Assembly (NCBI RefSeq): GCF_013368755.1
Contig: NC_049566.1
Coordinates: 1,550,001-1,614,000 of the forward strand
Direction of reading: 5' to 3'
Length of the DNA: 64,000 nt
Source of the DNA: Talaromyces rugulosus
Lineage: Eukaryota; Ascomycota; Eurotiomycetes; Eurotiales; Trichocomaceae
Shown: one piece after another, positions 36,952 through 49,058 of the stretch
Layout of the letters: each line of letters opens with the position of its first letter
Numbering within the stretch: position 1 is the stretch's first letter
Translations under genes and position numbers: made by a program
The notes under the pieces: generated by a model
Told to the model about the DNA's origin: nothing
The model's input: the letters and a program-made list of their open reading frames with translations, nothing else
Databases searched by the model: none

Positions 36952-39681
36952 TCACGTCGCAACCATTATTATCAATTGATATTTTGGTAATTTGGCTACT
37001 CCCAGCAATAGCTTATATAGAGAATCTAAGAAAACGAAACATGTGGTCAGTTAGCAATAAGCCGTACGAGTTGATTTTGATTTCGCAGTCAAACTGTTCA
37101 TAGCATTGACAGGAATTGATCACACGCTACCTTCCTCAATACGTATATATTGAAATGAGTAGCCGTAGAATGGTCAACTAGCGACATCAATTGAAGGCAT
37201 CAGTTGAATTCGCTCTGTTTACCCTAACCTCGAACACCTAAAACTTTATGTGTACATATGCAGAGCTTCTACATCGCATCTATGCCATGGCGATGTTATA
37301 TGTTGTTGATATTCCATTAGGAAAAGGTCTCAGGTATGAAAGTTGGTCTTTTCAAAAATGTTCATGTTCGTTTTTCTACATGGATAGATATATACAAACC
37401 AAGTCATACCTAAAATTGAATGTTCTCAGTGCTCAAGTGCACGTATCTATATATCAATTGATGTAAATTTGAAAGCTCAAGAGTATGAATAAGGTCAACT
37501 GGTATGTAGGTTTCTTGTTTCAAAGTTTATACTCTTGGTCAACGACTATGGTTGTCGCGCTATCACTTCAACATCTCAATGAAGAAGTAGTTACATAATA
37601 AATCTAAATGGCGCCGTATACATGTCAACTGGTACCTAGTCAACAATATCAAACGTTATGAATGCGAGAAATTTCTATGAAATCCCAGGACACAAGATTT
37701 AAAAAAAAAGCTTTGTTCGCTTTGGGAATTTCACTTAATATAACTCTAGCTAACATTTGATAAACACCTAAAAATTTGCACGCTACGGAGAAAATGATAA
37801 TCTCCCAAAACAGTATGCTCTTAGAGACGTACATGTAGCTACAATGTAGATACTACTGTTACGTTTGTATATAAGCACATATGAATTGTTGTGAATATGT
37901 CTTTAACATTCATATCAAAGCCACATCAATTGATATATGTAAATCCATGCCGGAACATCATTGATATTTCAACTTTTATTTCAGTATTAAATTATCAACC
38001 ACATTTATTCTTAGTTTGATAGTCTCTTCTCATTGGTACGTTTGTCGCCAAGATACGTGCATACAACCCTATTTTTGAAGGAGGAACATGCGTATGCATA
38101 CTCAGCATTGCGTGTCTCACTGTCTAAGGATTTCTAAGCAATGAGAAGGCTAACGTTGCACTGTACGTAAACGACAGCCAAGGCCAGTGACGTCAACTCG
38201 TACTGATATCATTAGTGATATAGTAAGAGACAAACGTTTCGATCTTCGTAAGAGTACCCTGATCAAAGTTAGTCCCAGTCCCATGCTGGTCATCTATGGT
38301 TGTGTGTTACTATCTCGTTTACTGATTGACTTTCACAGAGCAAAACCCATAATTAGGCCCTGGGGCATAAGATCGACATAGATAGTATCGTCAGTTGATC
38401 ATGCTGTCCCGGGCGAAGATCGTGGTTCGACATTGTCTAATTTTCTAAAAAATCGTGAACTAGCCCTCAGTCGATCATGTTGGTTTCTCCAAGGTTCAGC
38501 AATATCTGAAAGGAGAATATGTACTACACTACAATAATAATTGATGATTTATTATTTGCAACGAACCGTGCTAAAAATGCCTGCCCAAAGGGGAAAAGTC
38601 AGGGTCACCGTTGGGGCCGTTATCCGCCCGATGAAGTATAGGGCTAACCCCCACACGGGACGCTACGAGGTTGAAGGATCAGATCCTCCGAGGCTGGAAG
38701 TCACCGTGTGTTTGACTCTGGAGTCTGGACTGGTTTAATGATGTTGTCATGTCGAAGACCTTTGGAATCTGCCCTGACTACGGACTACGGAGTAGGAGCT
38801 CCCGTTTCTGGAAGCGCTAGGCGATGTCCCTGGCAGTGTGGTGGAGATCTGCAACTGCCCTAAAGTCTAGAGGGAACAGACATTGACTAAAAAGGGATGT
38901 GCCCTTTCTTATCAGTCTCTTTATTGGTCTCTTTAGTAGTAGTCTATCACCAAGTGGTACGTAGCCACGGGCTTGGCAGGCATATATCGTGAAACGCGCT
39001 CAGGACACTTTGCTGACACAAACGTTGCATTATGGCAGCAAGATTTAATCGCTAAGGTTTAATACTCCACGCTAAGGCTTAATACTCCACCACATTGGCA
39101 AATTAGAGGTCGAGAAACGAACATCATCTCCATGTCGAATTCTAGAAGTTCCACTGCACATGGGGCCTGTGAGAGCTCAAGTGACACCGTGACCCCATTC
39201 ATCTGTAGAATATCGCCTCGCTGTACGGAGTAGAAAGCACGTAGTTATTATTGAAGAGCAGATATGTATATCACTTCTGTTGGAATTTTTTGGTTTGGCA
39301 AGCTTACAGATCACAAACAGCCCCGGCTCTCTACCGTGGGAAATAATAGGCGATGCTACGCGTCAAAGACTACGGAGTATATACGGAGTACACAAGAGCT
39401 ATTCAAGCCGCTCGCGCGTCAAACCTGCGCTAGGGCCGATCTTTTAGGAGATGGGCAAGGGGGGGCGGGCGGGCCGCTACGAGGAGGACCTAAGAATAAC
39501 ACCCTCGTGCTGAGTCTATTCTAGAATATAAGGTTGCTCCATCACCTCCTGGACACTGGAGGTTTGCTTCTCTTGTAGACACACGGTGATTGATCATCCA
39601 CCATCTCGTTCTTTTCGAATTCTCTAGCAGATTGCTTTCTGGATAAAGTATATCTGTTTTTGTCCGTCATTACTAGCCAAC
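36952..39681. other. 2.7 kb AT-rich intergenic region
   Basis: No gene is supported. Bases 36950-38000 form an AT-rich island with exact ATCAATTGAT at 36971-36980, 37453-37462 and 37925-37934, plus a near copy at 37185 and TACATGTA near 37830. Bases 38750-39400 carry four TACGGAGTA copies (38786, 39224, 39371, 39382), two of them 11 bases apart. The last 150 bases are the promoter of the secreted protein. Confidence 0.55.
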
Positions 39682-41425
39682 ATGAAGTCCTCCCAGGCTT
39701 TGATGCCCACGTTGGGCGCCCTTCTTTCATTCATTGCCAGTCCAGCTCTTGCCTTGGATCTTCTCCCTATTGAAGCGCCTCAAGCCGGTCTTGATGCAAG
39801 GGCTGCCGACTACTCTGCTCTCAACCTGCAGAGTGTAGAGACTTTCCTTTGGGGCGGTACGTTGACTGTCTTTGGTTCTGCGAAGGACGATGCTGACCAA
39901 ACTTCCCACAGGCTCTGACACCATCAATACTGCCATCGCAAACCTCACCGTTTACATGAACGGCAAGGAGGAAAACATTCTTAACCTAGAGCGTTTCAAG
40001 GATCTCGTTACATCGGTCAAATGTGCTGAAAAGTCGACCACTTTGACCTTGGAAAGCGATGACGCTTTTGCTCATTTGATGGAGGCCTGGGACTGGACCA
40101 ACCAGCACGAGAACAACACCTTCGTCCTGATTGCTGGAAGCGGACAGTGTTCCTCGAGCAGCAAGCGCCAGCCCTACATTATCGAGTCTGTCGAATACGA
40201 CAACACCACCAACACTGCAACCTTGAACGGCGCGCAGTCTGATTGGAAAACAGTTGCCCATACCTATGATCTGCATGTCGGTGGCACGCCCTCTTCGAAG
40301 TTGGCACAGCGTGACTACTCGGGCTCCTATGCACTGAACTTCACCCACACTATCAACTTCGGCAAATGGGCCTTCGATGCTGTAGAAGGTGTCCAGATAA
40401 CTGCCGTTTGCAATGACTGCTACACTACTGGCGAGTTTGACTTTAACTTTGATATCAAAACCGTTCTTGGTATTCCAGATGGTGCCAGCCTCACTCTCAA
40501 CCCCAAGGGCGTGACTGCTGTCGTTAATCCCACTATCGGACTGGTCGGAAAGTTGAGCGGCAGCAAATCTTTCGAGAAAAAATTTCTTACTATCCCCATT
40601 GACGGTATCAGTGTCGCCGACATTATTGAATTGGGCCCTGAAATTGCGTTCAAAGGCAGTCTGGACATCGGCCCTCTCAAGGGTACCGCGTCTGTCACCA
40701 CAGGCGTTACCCTGACCATCAATGACGATGCCGACTTCACTCTCGACCTTTTGTCGCCATCTGATGCCTCTGCCAATGGATGGGCACCCGAGGTTACTGG
40801 AGATGACACGACGATTACTGCCATGATCAGTGGCGGTGTTTCGCTTGGTGTTGTGGCTGATGTTGAGTTTGATATCTCGGTGCTTGGTATGTCTAAAGAC
40901 ATTAACTCTAATATCACAAGTAACCATGCTGACATTAATTCTCCATAGGCAAGGGCCTGTCTGCTGGTATCGGCCTGAACCCCCTCGCCGGTGTGCTTCT
41001 GTCTGCTATTGACTGTACGTGACACCTTGTAATCTATTTCTTTCTCTATGATGGCTAACGAAAATAATGCAGCATCCGCTGGAGCTTGCGCAGACGACCC
41101 CGAGCACCACCAGTACGGTGTTCAGCTGGCTCCTTACGCAGGTGTCTACCTCCAGGCCAGTGTTAGCGATGTTGCTACAGTGACTATTACCGTAAGTGAA
41201 AAACGCCAAGCCAGGTCTCATTTTGATCGAAGTGCTAATAAGAAATACCAGTCTGAAACCATTTCCTTGCCATCTACTTGCACCGGATTTGGAGCGGCTT
41301 TGACTAGCGGAGTTTCCACCACTGTCGTGCCAACCACGACTGCTGTTCCTACTCCTTCGGGCTCGGTTATCCCGTCCTCCAGCGCTGCTATTAACCGGAG
41401 AGCGCCCCGTCCTACCTCCTTCTAA
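39682..41425 (+). CDS. secreted protein of unknown function
   Basis: Five exons: 39682-39856, 39912-40886, 40949-41014, 41073-41191 and 41252-41425, in frame to 502 residues. Residues 1-24 are a signal peptide (ALLSFIASPALA). The mature protein is beta-rich, with few Cys and several N-glycosylation sites. Landmarks include a block around SVKCAEKSTTLTLES, a central LAQRDYSGSYALNFTHTINFG segment and repeated Gly/Thr-rich strands. The C-terminal Ser/Thr/Pro-rich tail ends in RRAPRPTSF. No catalytic motif or GPI signal is seen. It resembles fungal secreted proteins described only by unknown-function domains (possibly the DUF7029/DUF7223 kind; I am not certain). The long frames on the opposite strand are shadows of this gene. 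Confidence 0.75.
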
Positions 41426-41917
41426 GTTGTTAGAAGGAAAGTGTAAATTGGCGGTGGTTGAATGTATATATTCGCATAGACTTCCTTTCTTCACACCTAA
41501 ATTTGTTATGAATTCAATTCATTTCCATTCCTTTTACCAACTTGAAGCTGTAAGAGAATTTGTTAAGAGTCATTTAATTGCGAACGACATGCACAACATG
41601 AAAATAGAGTTCGGTAAATAAATAGTCAGAGAATAAAAGGATACTCGGCCATTAAAAGTGGTCAGTCGTATCTTCATGTTAATGTGTTTCTTTCGTATTC
41701 AAGGAAGAAAATATGTTGCACCAGTTCCAGATGTCACGATTATTAGGGTGATAGCTAGACATTTTTAGGGGAAGATAAAGTACATTTGAACCTCTTATCG
41801 AATTTCGAGTAAGTTTGTCTTACTATTAAAACGTCGGATAAGAACATTATTGTAATAATAATGTGTTAGTTGTTGGAAATGCCGAATTCAGGTCATTCGC
41901 TGCAGTCCAATACAACC
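41426..41917. other. convergent 3' region, AT-rich
   Basis: About 490 AT-rich bases between the stop of the secreted-protein gene and the stop of the D-amino-acid oxidase. No gene seen. Confidence 0.5.
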
Positions 41918-43214
41918 TCATAATTTCGCTTTTTCGAGAGTCGTCTCGGTGAACAATTTCACTGCATGCTCTGCCATTCCCCTGCAACATATTTAGCACC
42001 AGTTATCAATTGATATACAGTATCGATTTCCTAAAACATACCAAGAAGCCTGATATCCCGTTCCCCCTGCACCATAATTATGAATAAGCCATTTTCCGCC
42101 GCGCTTCTCTCGTTCAATGCGCACGCCTCCCTGTCGACTCGCTGTAAGTAGCGTTAACGTTTGTTCATACCAACCACTTGGAATTAATAGGGATATAAAA
42201 AAACACCCACGTCTGAAGCCAACATTATGGCGGATGACCTTGAGGTTCTCGGGGCGTCCTAATTCGGGGCAAATATCGCATGCACGTCGCTTGATTCTTT
42301 CAGCAAGCTGCATATCCGGCTTTTCATCATAGTCATGGTGCAATCGAATGCCTCCGATAATAATCCCGCCACCAAGCGGGCGTGGAAATACGTGAGTAAA
42401 CTCGTCCTTGTTTATTTTGTGCATGTACATGCGTGGTACTGGAATTTTTGGTTCGGCAAGGAGTATCGTTTGTCCCTGAAATAGCATTGAGCCGACATAG
42501 TATGCATACAGGAGGGGAAAATGCTCTCTTACCTTGATAGAATGAACCTTCTCATCTTGAACGCCTCCTAGGGTTCTTGCACCCAGCCCCGAGCAGTTAT
42601 ACACAGTAGTGGCGGAAGGAAAATCTTCGAATACTTCGTCAATATGTTCATATGATCGCCGCAAAAATTGCACTCCAGCGTGGAGAAGACGTGACTGCAG
42701 CCTATACACATGTTGATGCTATCAATTGATGGTTCATATAAGCAAGGCTATAGTCATACCACGGAAGATAGACATTGGGATTGATCATGAAGGTCGTTAA
42801 ATCTAGGCCTAGGCTTGCCCATGCCGGCAAATCCCCTGAGTTTACTTCCTCCAGGCCGCCGACAAGATCCCGGTACCATTTCTGTCGTAATCCCTCCTTT
42901 CCGTGTATTTTGATATCTTCATCATCATAAAGAAGACGCAGAGGGACTCTTTTCACCCCGCTGCGCAAGTCAAGATCTCGGAAGCGCTGGAACGAAGCCT
43001 TCTCGTATGCTGCTTGGCAACCCCAATTGTCATCGTACGAGATCCAATTTGCGCCTGCCCAGCTGGAGCAATAGTCTCCAGTGGATTGATCTCCCGGAAG
43101 ATGTCTCGCGACCACGGTGATCGAGGCTGTGGGATACTGGCGCAGGAGCTCTGTGGCTGTCGTCAGCCCAATCACCCCGGCACCAAAGACCACGGCTGTT
43201 ATAGGTTCTGCCAT
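41918..43214 (-). CDS. peroxisomal D-amino-acid oxidase
   Basis: Five exons on the minus strand: 43214-42760, 42701-42533, 42475-42211, 42141-42042 and 41981-41918, 350 residues. It is an FAD enzyme that deaminates D-amino acids to 2-oxo acids, ammonia and H2O2. The dinucleotide motif GAGVIG is at residues 11-16. YCSSWAGANW and NCSGLGARTLGG follow, and the substrate-carboxylate Arg lies in GFRPSRQGGVRIE, formed across intron 3. The C-terminal HNYGAGGTGYQASWG is typical. The last three residues, AKL, form a type 1 peroxisomal signal, made by the small last exon. The gene is divergent from a Zn2Cys6 regulator. Introns 1 and 4 each contain an ATCAATTGAT palindrome (42721-42730 and 42005-42014). 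Confidence 0.93.
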
Positions 43215-43620
43215 CTTTACGTGCTCGATATTTGAAACTGGATAACTGATAGGATTTTTTCTCCAGGTGGCCGAGTCGACTTGGATGGAGAAATTGATAG
43301 TAATGGGCCAATCAAAATACGTTCCAACCAACAAGTATGTCCACCTTCCCGATCCGGGATGCCGAGAACAGACGTGAAAAGACGTTTATGTCGCGATTAT
43401 ATGTATAGGACTGTTATCTATACACAATTTAATACATTTACCGAGTCTATGAACCAACCAAATATAGCGAAAATATCTTTTGAGCATCCTGAAAATCAAG
43501 GGTACCCATCGGTAGATCTGATTGGCCAGTTGCCACACGCTGTTATCCACCGACCAACGATCCCGACAAACATGATTCCATCTACACTTCAATACTGTCT
43601 CGAAAAGCAGCACCGAGAGA
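43215..43620. promoter_or_regulatory. divergent promoter of D-amino-acid oxidase and regulator
   Basis: This is 406 bases with HGATAR (AreA-type) sites at 43247-43252 and 43295-43300 and, inverted, at 43414-43419. A CCAAT box lies near 43309. About 1-2 such GATA sites are expected by chance in this length, so the support for nitrogen control is modest. Confidence 0.45.
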
Positions 43621-45281
43621 ATGTTTAGAAGCAATCATGGCTGTTGGACATGTCGCCTACGACGGAAAAAATGCGACGAAGGCAGACCTGCTTGCACGAC
43701 TTGCACATCCCGCAATATAACATGTCATGGCTATGGCGACAAGCCGGGATGGAAGGACGGTGGTGAACGTGAAAAGTTACAGATAAAACACATAAAAAAG
43801 GAGATACAGAAAAACCTCACTAGGCGAAGAGGCCAAAGTCGCTCGTCGCCCCACAACAGACATGAGGATTCGCAAGACAATAGCGACATTAATCACAGAC
43901 GTGGTTCGGTTGCTGGAATGCTAAACCCGGTTTTCTTCGCCTCTGCACAAATAGACGAAAACAACTCCATTGACGCGGGCAAAGGGATGCCGGAGAGAAT
44001 ATCCAGCTATCGTAAAGCCGAGTTACTCATGCACTACATGGATTATGTGTTCCCTCTGCAGTTTCGTTTCCACACCCCTGACGTGAACGGCCGGGGATGG
44101 TTGTTATGGCTACTCGTTAAAACCGGACCATTGTATCATGCAGCCCTCAGTTTGAGTGCCCTTCACCAATCTATATACTTTCCTAATGTGTTTGGTAATG
44201 CATACGCGGAATTGGCTGGATATCACACCAAAGCCCTGCGCGATTTACAAGAATTTCTGCAGCACCTTCGAATAAACGATCATAGAGACGAGAAGAGCCG
44301 ATTGATGGAAGTCATGTCATGTGGTGTCTCATTAATTAGCTTTGAGGTAGGTCTGGAAAACCCTTACTACTTGTTGTATGCTGAGAATGTCGCTAGCTCT
44401 TCCAAGGTGGTGTTAGTGACTGGCAGTTACATCTCGATGCTTTGATTTCAATTATTACAAGTAGAAGCTCTTCTGCTGTTATCCAACTATTGACTGAAAC
44501 ACGACAAAAGCCAGACAGTCGAAATACACCATTGGATTGGCAACATACTGCACTATCATTTCTCATCGCTACGATTATGTGGTTTGATCTACTTGCATGT
44601 GCTTCAACGGGAAAAGCACCGCGGATGCCATATGAGTTTCTGTTGGACGAGAATATTGTCGACATGTCTAATTATATGGGTGTACAGAACTGGGTAATGA
44701 GAGCTATTGGAGACATCGCCGCTCTTGACGTGTGGAAGAACAATGTTCAAGATGATGATTCTTCTAGCCATTCCGACTTGGTGTCGCGCGGTCGAGTAAT
44801 CGAGCAGCAACTCGAGCGAGGACTACAGGATCTCGACTCTTCCCCTTTGGAAAGCTATTCAACCACCATGCCCGGTCCATTCAAGAGACTGAACAAAGTA
44901 AAAAATGTGACTCGCTCGTTCGCGACCGCTGCACTTGTTTATCTACGAGTTGTATTACTTGGACTTGGTCACGATTCGGATACAATACAAGACGCAGTTT
45001 CGAGAAATGTAACGTCTATGAAGAGAATCACCTACCAGCAGGACATGCGTGGTATGGTCTGGCCTATTTGCATTTCAGGCTCCATGGCCGAAACAACGCA
45101 CCAGCCATTTTATGAAGCTATCGTTAAAGAAGCACTCGGTGATTCACCGCGCGACTTTGGGAATTGTGCTACTATTTTAAAAATTTTAACTCGATCCTGG
45201 GAAATACGTCGACTGGACCAGAGCCGGTCTGTTGGCTGGAGGGATGTTATGACGGAAATAGGCATTTGCTTGCTCGTTTAA
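43621..45281 (+). CDS. Zn2Cys6 transcription factor
   Basis: Two exons: 43621-44346 and 44397-45281, 536 residues. The DNA-binding cluster is at the extreme N-terminus with Cys8, 11, 18, 25, 28 and 35 (CX2CX6CX6CX2CX6C). A basic linker (KHIKKEIQKNLTRRRGQSR) follows. The middle and C-terminal parts match the fungal-specific transcription factor 2 type: YRKAELLMHYMDYVFPLQF, then ELFQGGVSDWQLHL formed across the single intron. It sits between D-amino-acid oxidase and amidase genes, so it is the likely local regulator of that set (inference). The acceptor at 44396 was chosen because it restores the FQGG block; a nearer-looking AG downstream would give an early stop. Confidence 0.9.
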
Positions 45282-45396
45282 TCAGCTACTAACACCTTTG
45301 CTAGCCGGATCTGGTACCAGCCCAGCACGCCTAGACGGATATTTCAGTCTTCTACTCTTGGAGAAATGCTAATTTGCCAAACTAACGGGTTGTACA

Positions 45397-47189
45397 TTAA
45401 TCCCGGGGTGTTGCGCATTCCTTGCTCTTCAAAATATCCACCACACGTTTTGTTATACACAACACTCTCTCTCCTTGGAGTCTCCTGCCCACAACCTGGA
45501 GAGATATTGGAGCCCCCTCATACCTCAACGGTCCCTCTGAGTCAATGTATAAATTCCTGGACCACGCATCCATGGGATTCAATGGCGCCGCCAAGGGTGG
45601 GAAATTTTTCCAAATGTCAGTTCCCTGAACCGTACTGACCGGGAAAATAACAGCTGGATAATCGAGGGCATTCCAAACACAAGTGTATCCCCAATATCGG
45701 TTCTCATTGTGTACAGAGGCAACCGATGCATTTGCAGGACAAATGATCGCGTCTACATCATGATTGTTCCATTGCAGAGCATACTTGGTTCGCAAATTGT
45801 CCAAGTCCCGATTAACCTGGTTGGGATAATAAGTATGTGACTTCAAAATGGATGCAATTGCGAATAATGTACTTACTCGCCAACTCTCTTCGATGGTATA
45901 CCGATGTTTAGCCTTTTCATCAAGCAGCCATTTTACAATCGGCACTGGCGGCTCATGCCCTTCTTCCAGTGTCTGATGGTATTCGGCACCTCCATCAAGA
46001 AAATATGCCTCATTGGTCACATCAAATATGGAATGATGCAGCTGTGAGTCCCAGTCAATGACAGTGTGGCCTTGGTTTTGCAGCTCGACGACGACTTGCT
46101 TGAGCGCTCGTGTGATCGGGGGATGAGGCTGGACTACCCCGTCACTCCACATGACTCCAATTTTCAGTTTCTTTGGCACATCAACTTCTTCTTTCCACGG
46201 AATATCCAGAAGGGCGGGCTCGTATTTCCAGGGATTGTTCTTCAATGCAGCGATACAAAACAGTTCTATGTCTTCAAGCGAGAGAGCGAGTGGTCCGACG
46301 ACTCCAACAATGTTTTGCATCCCATCGCTTAATCCACTCAGACCACTGTGTGGAATTCTTCCAATGCTTGGCTTGAATCCATACACGCCATTAAACGCAC
46401 TTGGCACTCGGATTGAGCCACCGATGTCGGTCCCAATACCCAAAACACTTCCTCGCATCGCTAATAACGCGCCCTCACCTCCGGTACTTCCACCGCAGGT
46501 TAAATTGGTATTGTGAGGATTGACCGTTCTCCCAAATAAATTGGAGTCGGTTTCGATGGCCATCAGGGTCTGCGGGTTGGTCGTCTTGACATAGAAAACG
46601 GCGCCTTGTTCGCGAAATGTTCGAACAATTAGCGCATCTTCATCGCTAACATGGTCCGCCCATGCAATTAGGCCGGATGTCGCAGTTGTATTCTTGATTT
46701 TTATGTGTTCTTTTACTGAAATTGGTAGACCGTGAAGCATGCCCTTTGGCCTGCCGTGCACACGCATGTACTCGTCTAATTGACCTGCCTGGAGTAGGGC
46801 TTCGTCGAAATGAATTTCGGCGAGACAGTTTGTCTAGTTTTATCGATCAGCAATGCAGTCCCCTCGAGGTGTACTCTTCACGGCAAGGACGTGTGTCTAT
46901 TCCTCACAGCTTGATGCGCAATCGCGGCTCTCTTACAAAAGGCCTTTGTCGTATCTACAGCGGAGATCTTGCCTGCCTGAATTAAAGATACTATCTCAAC
47001 AGCACTCAACTCCGTAATGCTCAGTTCTTGCTCAGTCATGATCCTGCATCTTCGAGGCAGATCCACCAAATCCTTGCTTTTCAGCAACTCGGCTGGAACT
47101 CGCCATTCTGGCGGAATTTTGCTCTCTATCAGGGAACGTCTTGTGGCTGCTACGTGCTGCCAAGCTGGGGGTTCAATTTTCCGCCTCAT
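45397..47189 (-). CDS. amidase (amidase-signature family, acetamidase-like)
   Basis: Three exons on the minus strand: 47189-46908, 46833-45877 and 45816-45397, 552 residues. The ATG at 47189 was used; the in-frame codon further upstream is GTG. The enzyme hydrolyses an amide to acid plus ammonia or amine. The Ser-cisSer-Lys triad is visible as Lys135 (SVKEH), Ser210 (GGSTGGEGA) and Ser234 (GTDIGGSIRVP). The spacing of 75 and 24 residues equals that in fatty acid amide hydrolase. The 60 nt second intron is in frame and stop-free, but its GTAAGT donor and AACCAG acceptor and the family alignment support removal. The C-terminal part (GAPISLQVVGRRLQGE) is typical of fungal acetamidase-like enzymes. 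Confidence 0.92.
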
Positions 47190-47638
47190 CGTGTTCTGTG
47201 GTAGTGTTGAATATAGCACTTGTGTATATGTGTGTGCAAGTCTCTCTCTCGAGTTGACCTTATCAGTGAATTAAAAGACAAAAAGGCGACAATCTTCGAG
47301 CATCTTTCTTCTTTTCTTTATACGGAGTCGGCGCTTGTCTATAGAAAAACGGAAGGGCGAGCCGAGTGGGACAGACCCGCCCGCAACGACTTTCCCTGTG
47401 TACTTTTTCAACTCTTTGGGACTAGTGAACTAAATAAGACAGTCGTCATTGGCTGGCGGAGACTCTTTCACATAGAATCCAGAATAATTATCTTCGAGTC
47501 GAAGCGAAGGATTGCGGGGGTCATCGATGCGGTGTGCGTGTGATTTGGCTTCGTCGACTCTTTTCGAGACAGGACTTTGTCTACCATATCAAGATTGACA
47601 AAGTAACAGGGCTGCAAGCGAGATAATACACCATCGCC
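47190..47638. promoter_or_regulatory. divergent promoter of amidase and FMN-binding protein genes
   Basis: This 449 bp region has three HGATAR-type sites: 47260-47265 (reverse), 47488-47493 (reverse) and 47621-47626. AreA-like nitrogen control is possible, but these short sites also arise by chance. A TCTCTCTCTC tract lies at 47241-47250. Confidence 0.45.
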
Positions 47639-48729
47639 ATGGCTGGTACTGCACAGCAACCGGATACAACTTCCGGGGGATATCCCCAAGGAAAACTAAA
47701 CACAATCCGGGTTTACAAGCAAAGAGGTATGTATAGATTCTTATGGTCATTGAAGTCGGTCCTAAAAAAGGTCCTAACCCCATCCAGGGCACTATGACTA
47801 CGAAACAGTTCACTCCATCACAGACTCAACATTACTCTCACATGTAGCGTTCATAATCAAGGACAACGACAACAATGGAGAAGACGCGCCAGTCAATCTT
47901 CCCCTCACTTGTGTGTTGGGAAGATATAACCCCGATATAGATTACGAACGCCTCAGCGATGAGCAGCTTGATGCCGAGCATAAAGAGACCATACGCAGCG
48001 GTCCGGTGGAGGCTTATGTACATGGAAATGCAGCAGCCATGTTGTACAAGGCAATAAAAGCAAGTGAAAACGGTAGTGTAAAGGTTTGCATTACTTCTAC
48101 AGCAGGTACGTTTTACCGGGACGGTATTACCGTAAAGGAATATAAAGTGAACTAGAAACTATAACTAACAACGAGGGCCTTTTTTATTAGTGGACGGCGT
48201 CGTTCTATTTTTAACGCCAAATGGCCACTCTCTCAACTATCGTTCTTCTGTCCTTCATGGCACTGCATCCCTTGTCCCAGAGCATGAGGTAGCAAAGAAG
48301 CGTTGGTCAATGCGTCTTCTTACAAACCACATGGCTCGTGGACGTTGGGATGTTACATACCCGGTCGCCCAGTCGGCCATGAAATATGTACAGGTCATCG
48401 AAGTTCAAATTAGAAGCGCAAGTGCAAAGGTCCGAGGTGCGAATATCGGTGATTTTGAGCCAGATACCGTACTTGGAGAGTCGCCAGGCTGGCAGAAAAA
48501 AGATGTCTGGTCGGGGGTTGTACCGTTATACGAGGTTCTGGGTACTCCGGTTTCAAGTGGAGTTATGGGAACGCAAGGCGAGAGAGACGATGCTATACGA
48601 CAAGTTGAACATTGGCGAGGTGGGCGGAATGAGGCGTCCAAGGAATATGCAGAGAGGGTCGCTGCTGTCGGGCCCGTTGAGAAGGACATGAAGGATCAAG
48701 TAGAGAAATGGAAATCAACTCATAATTAG
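47639..48729 (+). CDS. FMN-binding split-barrel protein (pyridoxamine 5'-phosphate oxidase-like)
   Basis: Three exons: 47639-47726, 47788-48105 and 48191-48729, 314 residues. The fold belongs to the flavin-nucleotide-binding split-barrel group once annotated with nitroimidazole-resistance proteins. Visible features are HYDYETVHSITDSTLLSHVAFI at the start of the barrel, YVHGNAAAMLYKAI, VDGVVLF, NYRSSVLHGTASLV, and a C-terminal EVQIRSASAKVRGANIGD region with a charged helical tail. Members bind FMN or F420-like cofactors and act on small amines or nitro compounds. The exact reaction is unknown. It is divergent from the amidase and may share its promoter. Confidence 0.82.
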
Positions 48730-49058
48730 GTGGTAATAAAGCAGGTATCTTGTTTCTCATGGAAAGGTCTGCAGTCCCGGTCTCAATTCCATTCCGTAAT
48801 TTGCCTGTTAATATTCTCTCGAAATTTAATCGCCAATTCTACATAGGTTATGGACGAATGGTACTAAATAAAAAGGTTTCCAGATAGTCGCATATGTGAC
48901 AAAGTGTACCGTGAACTTGAGATTATTGTTGCGATCAATTAGATTTAGCCCTGTCGTTGGATGTACTTTTGATACTCAAAGTCTAAAATTGTTTTTTTCT
49001 TGCGCATGCAACATCTCTCGAAACGCATTACACCAACTAAAGCTCAATGAGTGATCTT
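48730..49058. other. convergent 3' region
   Basis: About 330 AT-rich bases between two convergent genes. Nothing further seen. Confidence 0.5.

Noticed and set aside
39986..40927. A 313-residue open frame on the minus strand inside the secreted-protein gene
   Set aside because: The plus strand has a signal peptide and in-frame introns with good splice sites. The minus frame has no domain, is Arg/His-biased and looks like a codon-bias shadow.
45817..45876. Reading the amidase through its in-frame 60 nt intron
   Set aside because: GTAAGT donor and CCAACCAG acceptor are good, and removal restores the family sequence around SWR-VNRD.
47190..47219. A ten-residue N-terminal extension of the amidase
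   Set aside because: It would begin with GTG; the ATG at 47189 is the normal fungal start and gives the usual family N-terminus.
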